A stretch of DNA of 64,000 nucleotides from Aristolochia californica (taxonomy: Eukaryota; Streptophyta; Magnoliopsida; Piperales; Aristolochiaceae). Under the pieces are notes generated by a model. The model had not been told where the DNA came from. It did not search any database and worked only from the letters and a program-made list of their open reading frames with translations. Both the position numbers and the translations under genes were made by a program. Of the stretch, positions 1 to 12,062 are shown in pieces. How positions within the stretch are numbered: position 1 is the stretch's first letter; each line of letters opens with the position of its first letter. The DNA is taken from assembly GCA_029961685.1 (NCBI GenBank), contig JARWKL010000012.1, forward strand, positions 24,599,227 through 24,663,226, written 5' to 3'.

Positions 1-1
1 T

Positions 2-2163
2 AAAGTTTTTGGGTGTGTAGCCTTTGTTCACCTCCATAAGTCATTGAGACATAAATTGGAACCCCGAGCTCTCAAGTGTGTTTTTGTTGGTTATGCTCAA
101 CATCAGAAAGGTTATCATTGTTATCATCCTCCATCTCGCAAATTGTATGTCACTCTTGATGTGGTATTTCACGAAGAAAACATGTATTATTCTACTCCCG
201 AGTCTTCAATACAGGAGGAGAACAGGATTGAATTAAAGACCCTTTATCATCATTTGGATATTTTGGATACTACAAGTGGTCAATATTCCGATTACAACTG
301 TGGACATCAAAATGATTCACAGGATGGAGAAAGACAAGACCATATGGAAGTGATGCAACCAGAGTCTCAGCCGCCATCCTCCCCCCTTCATAATGTACCA
401 ATGGATCAATTGCCTTCTGAGTCCGAGTCCATGTCTGAACCTCAGGTAAGTTCCGAAACTCAACTAAGAGTGCTACCTCATCGAACCACATGAGGAAAAC
501 CTAGAGTCAATTATGACCCTTTTCTCACCTCTAAATCTCAGTATCCCATGCATAATTTTGTGTCTTATCATAGATTGTCAAAGGCAAATGAGGTATTTGT
601 GAATCAATTATCTGCTATATCTATTCCTAATAGTGTGCAGGAAGCCTTGAAAGATTCTAAATGGAAAGAAGCCATGAATGAAGAAATGAGGTCTCTTCAG
701 AAGAATTCAACATGGGAAGTGGTTGACCTACCTGTCGGAAAGACACCAGTTGGATGCAGGTGGGTATTTACCATTAAATATAAAGCCGATAGCACCATTG
801 AAAGGTTCAAAACAAGGCTTGTCGCCAAAGGATATACTCAAACCTAGGGATCGATTATATGAAGACATTCGCACCAATGGCCAAAATCAACACCGTTCGG
901 ATTCTACTATCTTTGGCTATGAATCTTGATTGGCCCTTATATCAGTTTGATGTAAAAAATGCATTTTTACACGGAGAACTCCAAGAAGAAGTATATATAG
1001 AATTACCTCCTGGATGCATTATGCAAAACAAAGGAGGCAAACAAGTATGTAAACTGAGGAAATCCCTATATGGTTTGAAGCAGTCCCCGAGGGCGTGGTT
1101 TGGAAGGTTCACGAATTTTATGAAATCTATCGGATACAAGCAAAGCAACTCAGATCATACTCTCTTCATCAAATATAACAAGGAGGGCATCACAACTCTT
1201 ATTGTATATGTTGATGATATGATAGTAACTGGGAATGATCCAGAAGAAAAAAAATCATTGCAAAATCGTCTTGCTAGAGAATTTGAAATGAAGGATCTTG
1301 GTTACTTAAAATATTTTTTTGGCATTGAAGTGTCTAGATCTAAGGAAGAAATTTTTCTATCTCAACGAAAATATGCTTTGGATTTATTGAAGGAAATTGG
1401 TATGACAGCATGTAGTCCAGTCAGTACTCCTATGGAAGAAAATCTGAAACTTGGAATACATTCAGATCAAGTTCCTGCTAACAAGGAGCGTTATCAGAGA
1501 CTAGTTGGGAGGTTAATGTATTTTGCACATACCCAACCAGACTTAGCTTATGTACTAAGTGTGGTTAGTCAATTTATGCACTCTCCAAGTGAAGAACATA
1601 TGAATGTCGTCAACCGTATCCTACGCTACCTGAAATCATCTCCAGGGAAAGGAATTTTATTTAAAAAGGGAGGTGACTTGAAAATTGAAGGTTATACCGA
1701 TGCCGATTGGGCTGGGTCAATAGAAGATCGACGATCTACCTTTGGATACTTTACATTTGTAGGTGGAAATTTGTTCACTTGGAGAAGTAAGAAACAAGAG
1801 GTGGTGGCTAGATCTTCAGCTGAAGCCGAATACAAGGGAATGACCAAGGTAATATGTGAATTATTATGGATCAAAAATCTGATACAAGAACTACATATTG
1901 AGCAGACGAGTCCTATGAAATTATATTGTGACAATAAGGCCGCATGTGATATTGCCCACAACCCAGTCCAGCATGATAGAACTAAACATGTTGAAGTTGA
2001 TAGACACTTTATTAAAGAAAAGTTAGAAGCAAGAATCATTGAAGTCCCTCATGTTCGATCTAAGGATCAGCTTGCCGATGTGCTAACCAAGGCAGTGTCT
2101 TACCGAGCTTTTAACAAATGTCTTAACAAGTTGGGCATAAATGATATCTATGCACCAACTTGA
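2..2163 (+). pseudogene. copia pol fragment (integrase C-terminus, RT, RNase H), broken
   Basis: This is the polyprotein of a copia element, which copies element RNA to DNA and integrates it. From base 2 the frame reads as the integrase C-terminal region, with CVFVGYAQHQKGYHCYHP at about 77-130. Next comes the RT start (WEVVDLPVGKTPVGCRWVF), then the RT active site YVDDM near 1207-1221 and the RNase H region with YTDADWAGS near 1693-1719. An in-frame TGA at 491-493 looks like an Arg CGA-to-TGA change. At about 846-848 one base is missing from a Tyr codon, which creates a TAG and moves the rest of pol to another frame (859-2163). Translation cannot run through, so the copy is dead, though only mildly decayed. 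Confidence 0.88.
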
Positions 2164-2170
2164 GGGGGAG

Positions 2171-2540
2171 TGTTAAAATTTACTCAGAGATTTCTTTCCT
2201 TAAGGAGAAATCATGTAATATTCTGTAAATCCGGTGATTAGGGTAATCCCGTTAATCACTCAAATTCTTCCATGAATATTTTGTATAACGGCTATTTAAG
2301 CCGATGATGTGAATGAGAAATTAAGATTGAATGTCAATCATTATTTTCGAGTATTCATCCGTCGGAGGATCAGTCTGTGATTCTTGTTCCTGGGCGTTCT
2401 CCTCCGGTGCCGCATACTGTTGCTGTCGTAACGGGTATTGTTTCCGCAATACCGCCTTCGGCTGTGTTCGAAGATTTCTTACCGCGGTTCCCGCAGAGGG
2501 ATGCTACGACGGCGACGACGGCTGCCATTCAGACAACGTG
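2171..2540 (+). repeat. 3' LTR of the copia element (end uncertain)
   Basis: The LTR starts with TGTTAAAA directly after the polypurine tract, 8 bases past the pol stop codon. A TATTTAAG sequence near 2293-2300 may be the TATA region of the LTR promoter. I could not find a convincing inverted end (…AACA), and the matching 5' LTR is out of the window, so the right edge is only approximate. Confidence 0.6.
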
Positions 2541-5500
2541 AAGAGAGAGAGAAAGTACTGCAGTGTGAAGTAATGGGTCGGGAGCCTCCTTCCCATTATT
2601 TTATTTTTAGTTTTAGTTTTTTTGGATTTGATCGATTTCTGTTTGGAGTTGAGGATGACTCTGATGAATGGAAGAGGGAAGAAGTGTTTGGAGTTGAAAA
2701 ATGAATCTGAGGAATGGAAGACGGAGAGAGAAAGTTGCAGGAAAGAAGGGGATTGTGTCTGCAAATGGGGAATGATGTGGTGTCGTGGGTGATTTGGTTA
2801 TGGCATGCACACCCATTAACCGGATTCTTCTCAAGCCTCTGCTATAAACCTCCCATATGAAGTCTCAACTTTTCATTACCAAAAAAGTACACATAACGTT
2901 GGAAATTTTGCTTGATTTATTTGCATCCTGCCTCTTTTCTTTTACTTGAACGAGTTAGCTCCCTCATTCGTCTCAGGCGGCCGGAACGCCCCCAATGTCT
3001 CTTCCAGTTCCAGACGTGCAATGGGGAATCTTGTTTCGATCAGACTTGAGTAAAAGCTAAAACTCCAATGAGCTGAACAAGAGACAAGTTCCATCAAAGG
3101 TTAGCCATTAATTAAGATGCTTCAGGTGTTCTTTGACATTGATGGGGAAGTGGGTCTTTTGAAAAGCCTCTACTTTACCAGAAAAGAAAAAAAAAAGAAT
3201 CAAGAATTTTAATTATCCCCGGTTAACTAAGTCTCTTGATTCGTTGCTTACTGGGTTTTGCTTTATGAATTTAATGATGTCTTTGTTTTCTTCATTTTTA
3301 ATGCAGATCTTATATTTTACCTATGCTCTTATGAGTTTAATAATAAATATGATCAATGGTTCTTCAAGACTTGTACTAATGGGGAAATCTTGATAGAAAA
3401 GAACTCGAAAACTTGAGAGGACAGTATGGAAATGGATTAATCTCTATCAGTTTCTTACACAAATATAAAAGCTACTAGCCTCATTACACTCGATGCTTAG
3501 CAAAATGTGGTAGTCTGGCATGGAAGATGGAGAGAAAGAGAAGATGACTCTCCATCACTAAACCCATTAAATATATTTGGACTCAAAAAACCAGACGGAG
3601 AAGTTTTCCCATCTTAAATACCTAATCAAATAATTAACTCTCCTAATCAGAGAGCTGGCTCTCATATTTGGTGGCCCTTTCACTCACTGACTAAGCTTTT
3701 AAAATATTTTATTCAATGGAGACATGTTTAATTTTTAGTGCTAATCCCGTCTCAAAGTGGACTTAATCATGCTCCCCCCATGGGACAGAGATTAGGATAT
3801 GATAAAGATGGGTCCAGGATTTCCTCACTTGACCTCTTTAACAAATAAGATAAGGGGCACTCACAAGTCACAAACCCAGAATCCAATTGATAATAAATAG
3901 ACTTAACAGGAAGAAAGATTAGCAGATGACACTGAAGGAGTTTGTTGCCGGGAGCCATCAATCACTCTCAAAGAGCTCACACAAGGCCATGCCTGCGGTT
4001 TGGAAAGAGGGGGGGAACCCCCATAAAAGTGAGGTGGTAGAGCCTAATTGTTACTATCTAGGGTAGGTGATGGGCATGGAATAGAGAAAGAGGGAGAGTG
4101 GGGGACCGAGTGCCAATGAGCTCCACTCCATTAAACCCATTCGAGGGGGGGGGAGATGCCTTATCTTTTTCTCTTTTAGTGGGAGAATGATCGTAAGGGT
4201 CTCCATCAGTTTTATGTACAACTCCCACGTAAAGCTAAAGGAAAGACATGGAATGAGGAAAAGTCAGATGGCTTTTCACAAACCCAAAATTCCCACTGCG
4301 AAAGAGTCGGAACAAAGACTGAAATGGGACAGTTTAGGTGGGAATAGAAAGGCATGATGGCAGCTAGCTAGTGGCGGAGAAGGAGCCCAAGAGGACTGGG
4401 AACAATCCCGAGTCTGCGTTTGTTTCCCGAATAGGACCATTTTGGTGATGCCCGGAAGCATCTCCAGAGGAGCAACTAACCTGGTTGACATGTTCAGAGA
4501 AGCAGCAGCTGGAGCCTCTCCCCCTCCACTTCACCTTGTTTTTAAGGTGGAAGATTCAATGCATGTCTACGAGCATTTTCCTCTGACCTTTCGTAGGGGG
4601 AATTGTATTGTCAGTTCGGGCATCTGGGTGAGTGTGAAAATTCGCTTCCGAGGCCACACGGAGACTGACCCATGTTGAGATGCCAGCTGCATTTGTCGTC
4701 ATGAATTGGGAGAATTGTTTCCATGAGGCCCAGGGAGAAAGTTCATGCCGTGGCCGGATGAGTCAGGTCAGAAGGTAAGATCGATGATGATATAGCATGA
4801 ATCTTTTGTCAATGGAGAACGAATGAAATCCTGTTTTTTAGTTGGAATTTGCAAGGATATGCAGATGGCTATGACGTCTGAGAGTGACAAATTGTTTGTT
4901 ACCAGTGATTTGAGCTTCTGAAAGAAGTAATGATCAGTCAAAGCTCAAAAGTCACTTTAATGGAGACTCGTGGCATTTCTTCTTTCATTGAACCTATTCT
5001 ACTTGTTTGTTACGTATTTTCATTTCAATTAAAACTGGTAAGCGGCTGTATTCTGTAATCTAGGGGGTGGACACGGTCGGGTCAGAGCCAAACCTGATAA
5101 AAATCCGAATAACCATCCCTGAAATAAACCGATTTAAACTCGACTCATCTTCACCCATCCACATAAACCCGAATCAAACTTGATTCGTTTCTACCTCATC
5201 TCTGCCTCGTCCCTGCAAATCGGCTTTCACAAGAAAGTCGATTTTTACCTGTCATAAAAGTGGAAAGATTAAACAGATAATTGGAAAAAGTTGTCGGCCT
5301 CAATGTTACTATCGAATCGTGCCTTTTTTCTTTTGGTACTAAAAGACAAAAAGAAAACCAGTTGCAAAATTAAAAGTTAGCGTCACTTTGAGTTTTTTTT
5401 TTTTTTTTTTTTTTTTTCAAAACGAAGTTCTTCAATGGTTTTAATTATGCCAAAGTGTTAACTAATCGATGGTTAGTTTCTTAATAGGACTTGTTGATTT

Positions 5501-6719
5501 TTTCTTAAAAAAGAACTTTTTTTTAGTAAAATCGTTGCCAAAACATTAAAACGTTTCTTTAGGTGGCGGCTGAGCAAAGAAAGACAGGTATCTAACAGAT
5601 TCCAATTTAGTCATGAGAAAGCTATAATGATGATGATTATTGTTGTTTAGTCAGATTAGTCTCAGGCAGGGTGTATTTTTTTACATATATTTGTAAAGCT
5701 TGGATAGTCTACCGTTATGTCTTATGGAATATTAATATGTTCTTCAATCTTTAATTGATATTCTGCTGTGATTTCCTCCAATAACTGATTCATTTTTATG
5801 AGCAATCCTGATTAAATACATCAACATCACCAAAACGCTTCAATTTAGTTGGTGAATTCAAATTACATAGGGAAAAATGGAAATGCCTTTCGTTTATACA
5901 AGCAATCTTGGATTATCTAATATTTTTTATATATCTTATGAACTTGTAAAAATTCGAAGCCTTTCGTTTGAAAACTGTAACTAATCCTGGGCTTCAGAGC
6001 AAAATGAAGATTAATGAGTTTCAGAAATGCTTCCGTGTGGAGAAGATGAGAGGTCGAGCAGCCGTCGAAGGCTACCAAGTCCGGACAGATTAAATAAAAC
6101 CCATATTCTGTTACCTAGGCTAAGATTTTCTATTTCTAATCTGTTTATTGGTTTCAATTATTGTACCATAACTAGTATAATGTGATCTTCGTACGCGTAA
6201 TCGATCTTTGAAGCTTCAGGTTGACATGGACTTACAGAGCAATTCTTCATTTTTTTGTGTTGTGACAGGTGGATGCGATGTGACTCAGGAATGGGACCCC
6301 TGAGAGGAGGGGACTAGAGGGAGTCGCAATCTGAGAGCCGTCCGCAGTTCAACCATCGGAGCTGCAAATGGTTGCTCGGTTGCAGTAAAAAAGAATATTT
6401 GCTTTTTCAGAGTTTTTTCTTTGTTTCAATTTTGTTAATAATTTTATGTTAAAAGCCCACAGAGGGATGTTGATCAGAACGGGAACGGAGAGTGCGGGCT
6501 TCACTCGAGTCTCAAGCGATAAATAATTTGAAGTTCCCAGTTGTTGTTGTCGTGTTGGTCTCTCGTACTGATTGTGAGAAGATTGTTTGCTCTTAAATGC
6601 CTTCATCTTCCCTTCTTCCGTCATCATTTGAAATCTCACGTATCAAACGACCATAACGAGCTAAGAACAGTCGGAAATTTCTTTTGGTATTGAAGGTTTC
6701 ATATTCGAATCCAGTCTTA
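2541..6719. other. intergenic, no gene recognised
   Basis: About 4.2 kb without a convincing gene. The longest open frame here, 4442-4678, matches nothing I know. A long T run lies near 5393-5417. The stretch at about 5066-5240 repeats short motifs such as GGGTC, CCGA and AACCCGA; low-complexity repeats of this kind are common in plant intergenic DNA. The last few hundred bases before 6720 probably carry the LOG promoter and 5' leader. Confidence 0.5.
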
Positions 6720-8735
6720 ATGGACGGTAAGCCTCAGAGCAGGTTCAGAAGAGTTTGTGTCTTCTGTGGCAGCAGTTCTGGCAACAGGGAAGTCTTCGGC
6801 GATGCTGCTCTTGACTTGGGGAGAGAACTGGTAGTTGTCCTTTCTGGGTTTCTTCTCTGGATTTCTTTCGTATTTCTTGAATGTGGATATTCAGTTATTT
6901 GGTTTCCAAATTACATGTTAAGACTGTTGAAACATATTGCTTTGGTTCATTTCGGTTTTCATAAAATTTGACATTTCTTCTATTCGGGACCTACACTAGA
7001 GAGTATGGAATGTTCAAAGTTGTTTAATCCGTGATTTCGTTGGCTTCTACTCTTTTTTCTGTGCGTAACTGCAGGTGAAGAAGGGGATAGATTTGGTCTA
7101 TGGTGGCGGAAGTGTGGGATTAATGGGCTTAATCTCTAAGACGGTTTATGATGGAGGCTGCAATGTTCTTGGGTACAGATGAACTCCTTATGCACTTTCT
7201 TTCTGTTTTATACGATTATCTGGACACTTGCCTATACAACTTTTGATTTTTGAGATTCTTATCGACCTTCTTCCACATCCTTTTATATCAGGATCATCCC
7301 AACTGCTCTTATGCCATACGAGGTATGTATTGCCTGGTGTTTCGCTTACCTTCTTGTGAATTACACATTTGAAAGCATCTGTGTATTACTTTCTGGTCTT
7401 TCATAAAAATTAACCTGTTGAAGCTAAAATTGGACTTATTGCAGCTTGAAGATTGAATCAGAGACATGTTAATGTCCCTTTCTTTTTCTCCCTACCCCAT
7501 TGTTCAACTCAAACTTATACTTGAGGATCATATCTTTGGAAATCTTCCTCAAAATCATATGTGATGTGGTCTTCAAAAAAACATCACTTATATAGTCTTT
7601 CATTTATACAAGGGAAATAGAAAAAAAAATTCCATCCTTATCAACTCTGTTTCTGCCAAACCTTAAGAAATCTCTTAATATAACCTTTGGTTCTGTTGCT
7701 GGATGTGTTCTCATATAGCATTATCAAAATTTGACAGTCACATCTCCTGTATTGATTGAAATAGAGGCCTTGCTTAAAAATAATTGTGTTATGAATGAAA
7801 TTTTGTTTTGTATACTCTGAGAATCAGATCCTCAAGTGCCTGCAGAAATTGCTTCAAATGGTAAAGGTGAAGGCAGGTTTGGCTGAATTGCCATTGAATC
7901 AAAATGATTTTCTTTTTTCAGAAAATGGCTGTGCCTTCGGTGAGAAAACAAGACAGGAGTTGTGTTACTCTCTTTCTTGCTTCAATCTAATCTAGCTGCG
8001 AAAGAGATGCAGTGCTTTTTTCCCCCTTTTAATGCATAATTATTTTGGCACTGACAGATTTCTGGAGAAACTGTGGGTGAAGTGATAACAGTTGCTGACA
8101 TGCACGAGCGCAAAGCCTTAATGGCTAAACAATCAGATGCTTTCATAGCTCTTCCTGGTAACTTCAGTAGCGTGTAGAGACATTTTCTTCTTATTTCTTG
8201 CAATTATTTTGATGATAAATTATGGACATTTTAGGAGGATATGGAACGATGGAAGAGATGCTGGAGATGATAACATGGGCACAGCTGGGAATTCACAGCA
8301 AACCGGTAAATTTTGGGTAGTTTTTTCCACCTAAAACATTCGATCTTTAAAATGTACCAAAAAAAAGAGATGACTGGTATAAAACTTTTAACTTGCACAG
8401 GTTGGTCTACTGAACGTTGATGGCTACTATGATCCATTGCTTGCGTTATTTGATAACGGGGTTGAGCTAGGTTTCATCAAGCCACCTGCTCGAGACATTG
8501 TTCTCTCTGCCCCAACTGCTAAAGAACTCATCTTAAAAATGGAGGTAAGCTTTCATTATCTGCCCAGCTGATGATTCTGAAGTAAGAACAATCAGCCCTA
8601 TTTCATTTCCCATTTCTGAACCTGATTAAAAACCTAATTTTGCAGCAATACACTCCTTTGCATAAATCAGTCGCTCCGCGTGAAAACTGGGAGACTGAGC
8701 AGCTTGGTTACCCAAAAGTGCCACATTCTACTTGA
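6720..8735 (+). CDS. LOG8: cytokinin riboside 5'-monophosphate phosphoribohydrolase (LOG family, LOG8-like)
   Basis: LOG enzymes remove ribose 5'-phosphate from cytokinin nucleotides and release the active free base in one step, in cytosol and nucleus. I read seven exons: 6720-6830, 7075-7172, 7292-7322, 8058-8157, 8235-8305, 8401-8544 and 8646-8735. All junctions are GT-AG and keep frame, giving 214 residues, the normal size. The N-terminus has the nucleotide-fold start [10 protein letters not shown] (12-21) and [11 protein letters not shown]. The family signature PGGYGTMEE sits at 113-121 and holds catalytic residues. The text around the FIKP and SAPTAKEL segments and the C-terminus fits LOG8 better than LOG1, LOG3 or LOG7, but the paralogue number is an inference. 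The ATG chosen is the family start; an upstream in-frame ATG at 6684 would add 12 residues. Confidence 0.94.
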
Positions 8736-11700
8736 GACTGGATTTTTTTCAAATAGTTAGGAGGTGATGATTCTTTCTCTTCAATTTGTATATGCATGTG
8801 GGAACAACTTCCCATCAGGTGTTCTTCTCCAGCTAATTGGATTTTCGTAAATAATCCATGCTTTCCACGATTGTCTTCTTGACAAACGGTATGATCTTAT
8901 TGAACAAAGGACAAGACTGTCAGTGACCTATATTTATTTCTCTCTTGCTTTTTCTTTTTTTTATTTACTGCTGGATTAATGGTTTGAACCTTAAGAATAT
9001 GTCCACATCGAAGGTCCAAGCAGATGTCACCAAACCATTATAGTGATGGAAATATCTTCCTTTCTTGAACTTGTAGGTACTCTTAGACAAATTTAGGAGT
9101 TTAACTGATCTGCCATTCTTTCCCTTTACTTGGGTCTTACTTTTCTTTGGCTGTGCTTGGTCAGTTCATCCGAATAAGGGCCATATGCCTGACTCATAAT
9201 GTGTTGTTCCGAGCTCTTGTTCAGCCAAAACCAACGACCATTATTGTTAGGGAGACTGGTTTTTATTGTTGTGTGCTCCTTTTTAGTACCCAATGTTTTG
9301 GACAGCTGAAGTCATTGAGCTGTATCCTACAAAGAGTGGGTTCCCACGAGGCTGAACCATTTTTTTGAGTTTATTGGGCACTTTTAGGCTAAGTTTGAGA
9401 TGATCCCATAATTCGATGTTACTACATTTTGTTTGGTTGGGTTGCTACAGATTTCTTTCTCAGCATGTAGCGATTTTCTGTTAAAGATGGTGTTTTTTTT
9501 TTTTAATTTGGGAAGCAGATGGTGTCATTGTGTTTTGGTTTCAACTCTTTCTCTCATAGGATGAGGTTAAAAGAACTCTCATACAAGTATCTATGACAAG
9601 CTGAGAGCAATGTCCTCCAGCTGTTTCTACAAGCCTTAGTCATGTCCTTGTGAGGGGCCCTAGTCATGTCCCTGCTTTAAATGGTGTGAGGGGCCTTGAG
9701 AACAGAGAGATGCTATTCATGTCTTGGATAAATTAATGAACCTATGTCTAAATTGAGCATTGCTGTAATTTAGATCAAGTTCGATAACCCGTCATCAAAT
9801 TCCACTTCAATTGTCTCACCAGGAGTGAGTTCTGAAGAGTGCTAGCTGAGAAAGATGCAACGTGAAACATGAAACTGGCAGCAGATGAAAACGTGATATT
9901 CTATACAGTAATTTTCGAGGTCATTGAGTATTGTTCAGAATTCAGAAAGTAATTTCCAAGGTGTTTGAGTATTCTTTAGAATTCAGAAATTGGGACCATG
10001 TGTCAGGCAGTTTTTGGATGAGCGTAGCTCATATAGTGCAGTGGGTCTGGGAGCACTAGAGCACAAAAAGCAAAGGTGGGCAGGGTTTGTGTGGTTCACC
10101 ATTGCTGGACCCATTCTCAGAGGAATGCTTCCTAGTTGCATCCAATAGCCAGGTCACTGTTTCTCTGTCACATGTCAAGGAATGAATGTGAAAGGCTCTG
10201 GCAATTTTGGGTCGGACAATTGTACTCTTCTGGTCTGGGCTTACCAGCTTTCCTTGGTGCAGAAAACAGAACTAATGCATCTCTTTTTTTCCTGCACCTG
10301 CTCTTGCTACCGAATTACTAAACATAAAAGCAGTGGAGAAGAGAGGTGAGAGGAGGAAAATGGCCTCGACAGAATAAGACTACTAAAAGCTCCCTCGTCT
10401 TTAAAATGTTTCCGTTTCTTATGGAGCGTCACGCATTGCAGTTTGTCAATAATGGCTTTGCCTAGTAAGGCTTGCTTAAGAATGAGATCATCTGTCCTGC
10501 CTCTTCTACTTCTTGATTGCTCCTATATTCTGGAAAATTTACAGGCAAAGCAAAGCCGTGGTCGGTTCAATCCATCTCCCCCTTTTCCCCTTCTCATCTT
10601 TCAATCACAGAATTTAGTAGAAAAAGGCCTTTCTTGTTTTCAAAAACTAGTATGTAATTTGTCTTGCCATAGGCTGACTTGATTGACAACTGGCCTCTTC
10701 TCCCTTATCTTGTTCTCTCTCTTTGTTAGCTTTCGTACGAGGGCGTTAAGAATTAGATGTCTTAATTCAAAATTAACGAGAAAAAGAAAAGCAAGTACGA
10801 AAAATACAAGTTTTATACAAGTTCGCCTCAAAGTGAGACTAGGTCCTATCTTCCGTCGCTGTAGTAATTTACAATAAAGATAAAATAGTTTACAAGAGAA
10901 ATTACACACACTCATGTTTTTTTCTAACCTCTCTTGGTTGCAACTGATGATCCTCCTCGATGATAAACCCCAACAACAACACTCCCAAATATAAAGAGAA
11001 AACTAGGGCAACCGTAATACAAGTGTAAAATCTCCAAACTATCCAAACTAGGTTAGATCCGTGTAATGTCCATTGTTGAACTCCTTTTAGGGTACTGATT
11101 TAACAACAATAATTTTTCTGCTGTGCTACTTCATTGATCTATTATTAATAAATTAATGAGCCATCCGTGCTAAGAAAGTCAAATTGAAACAAAAAAAAAT
11201 ATACAAAATGAAGATCATTTTTTTAAAAGAAAATTGAAAATATGATAAAAAGAGAGAGAGTAGAATGACATCTAATCATGTACTAATCATCATTGTCGGA
11301 ATTAAACTGTGTTAGCCTCTGTCCCTTCTCTCCCTCCCTTCTTGCAAACTAAAATAAGGATCGAAGCTACGGGAAAGGGTTCCACTCTCTTCTTCATCAT
11401 GCTTGTAGATCATAAAGGAGAAGCTACTACCATGGTGGCTCCGGACTGTCTCGTAATCATGGAATCCATGACAGCAAGTCGAGCTCACGAACACAGGTGT
11501 TCCATGTATCCATGTTACATTTGATACGTCTCGATTCGCAGGTTAATCGGGTATTATTACATCTGTATAACGTATGGTTATGTAATGTATATTATTATGT
11601 GATACATTTCGTATGTTAAGATGTCCTATGACTGTAAGCTTCCCACTTCCAAAGCTCTTTATGAAATATGTAGCCGAGCTAAGAAACACAGAAGAAAAAG

Positions 11701-12062
11701 ATACTTTCTTTTCATAAAGGAAAGAGTTGGAGATCGATCTGTCGCAAATCAGTACAGCATTTGCTAAGATGCTATGCCCTGCACCAGATGGCCGCCTGAA
11801 GATACTGGTATGTTTTTTTTATGTCAAGATCATGAGGCCCCTCCAAAGACTATTAAAAAAGGATCTTGACAACGCCATAAAATGATTCCAAGGACGAAAA
11901 TTTTAAAAAGTTCAGCCATGGACAAGATTCCTTAAGGTGCCCGTCCCATCAATTCGTATTGCCATGATCTTTCTCGGTCGTATAAGTTTACCTCCCCCAC
12001 TGCTTGCTTCCAGCTCATCGCTCTCCTCCCTTATAGAGATCCTCGGAGATTACTTCTCTTTA
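8736..12062. other. intergenic, LOG 3' region and MAX1 upstream region
   Basis: The first several hundred bases are the likely LOG 3' UTR. Two short imperfect repeats are visible, around 9640-9700 (TAGTCATGTCC twice) and 9906-9990 (GAATTCAGAAA twice). No open frame here resembles a protein I know. An open frame upstream of and in phase with MAX1 (11937-12062) is treated as 5' leader. Confidence 0.5.

Larger units (their letters stand above)
1..2540 (+). mobile_element. Ty1/copia LTR retrotransposon, 3' part
   Basis: The window opens inside a copia element. Integrase end, reverse transcriptase and RNase H follow in that order, which is the copia arrangement. They are followed by a polypurine tract (about 2162-2170, GAGGGGGAG) and a 3' LTR starting TGTTAAAA at 2171. 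The 5' LTR and gag lie outside the window, so the LTR end cannot be fixed by comparing the two LTRs; 2540 is a guess based on usual LTR length. The pol frame is broken, so this copy is not autonomous. Confidence 0.88.
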
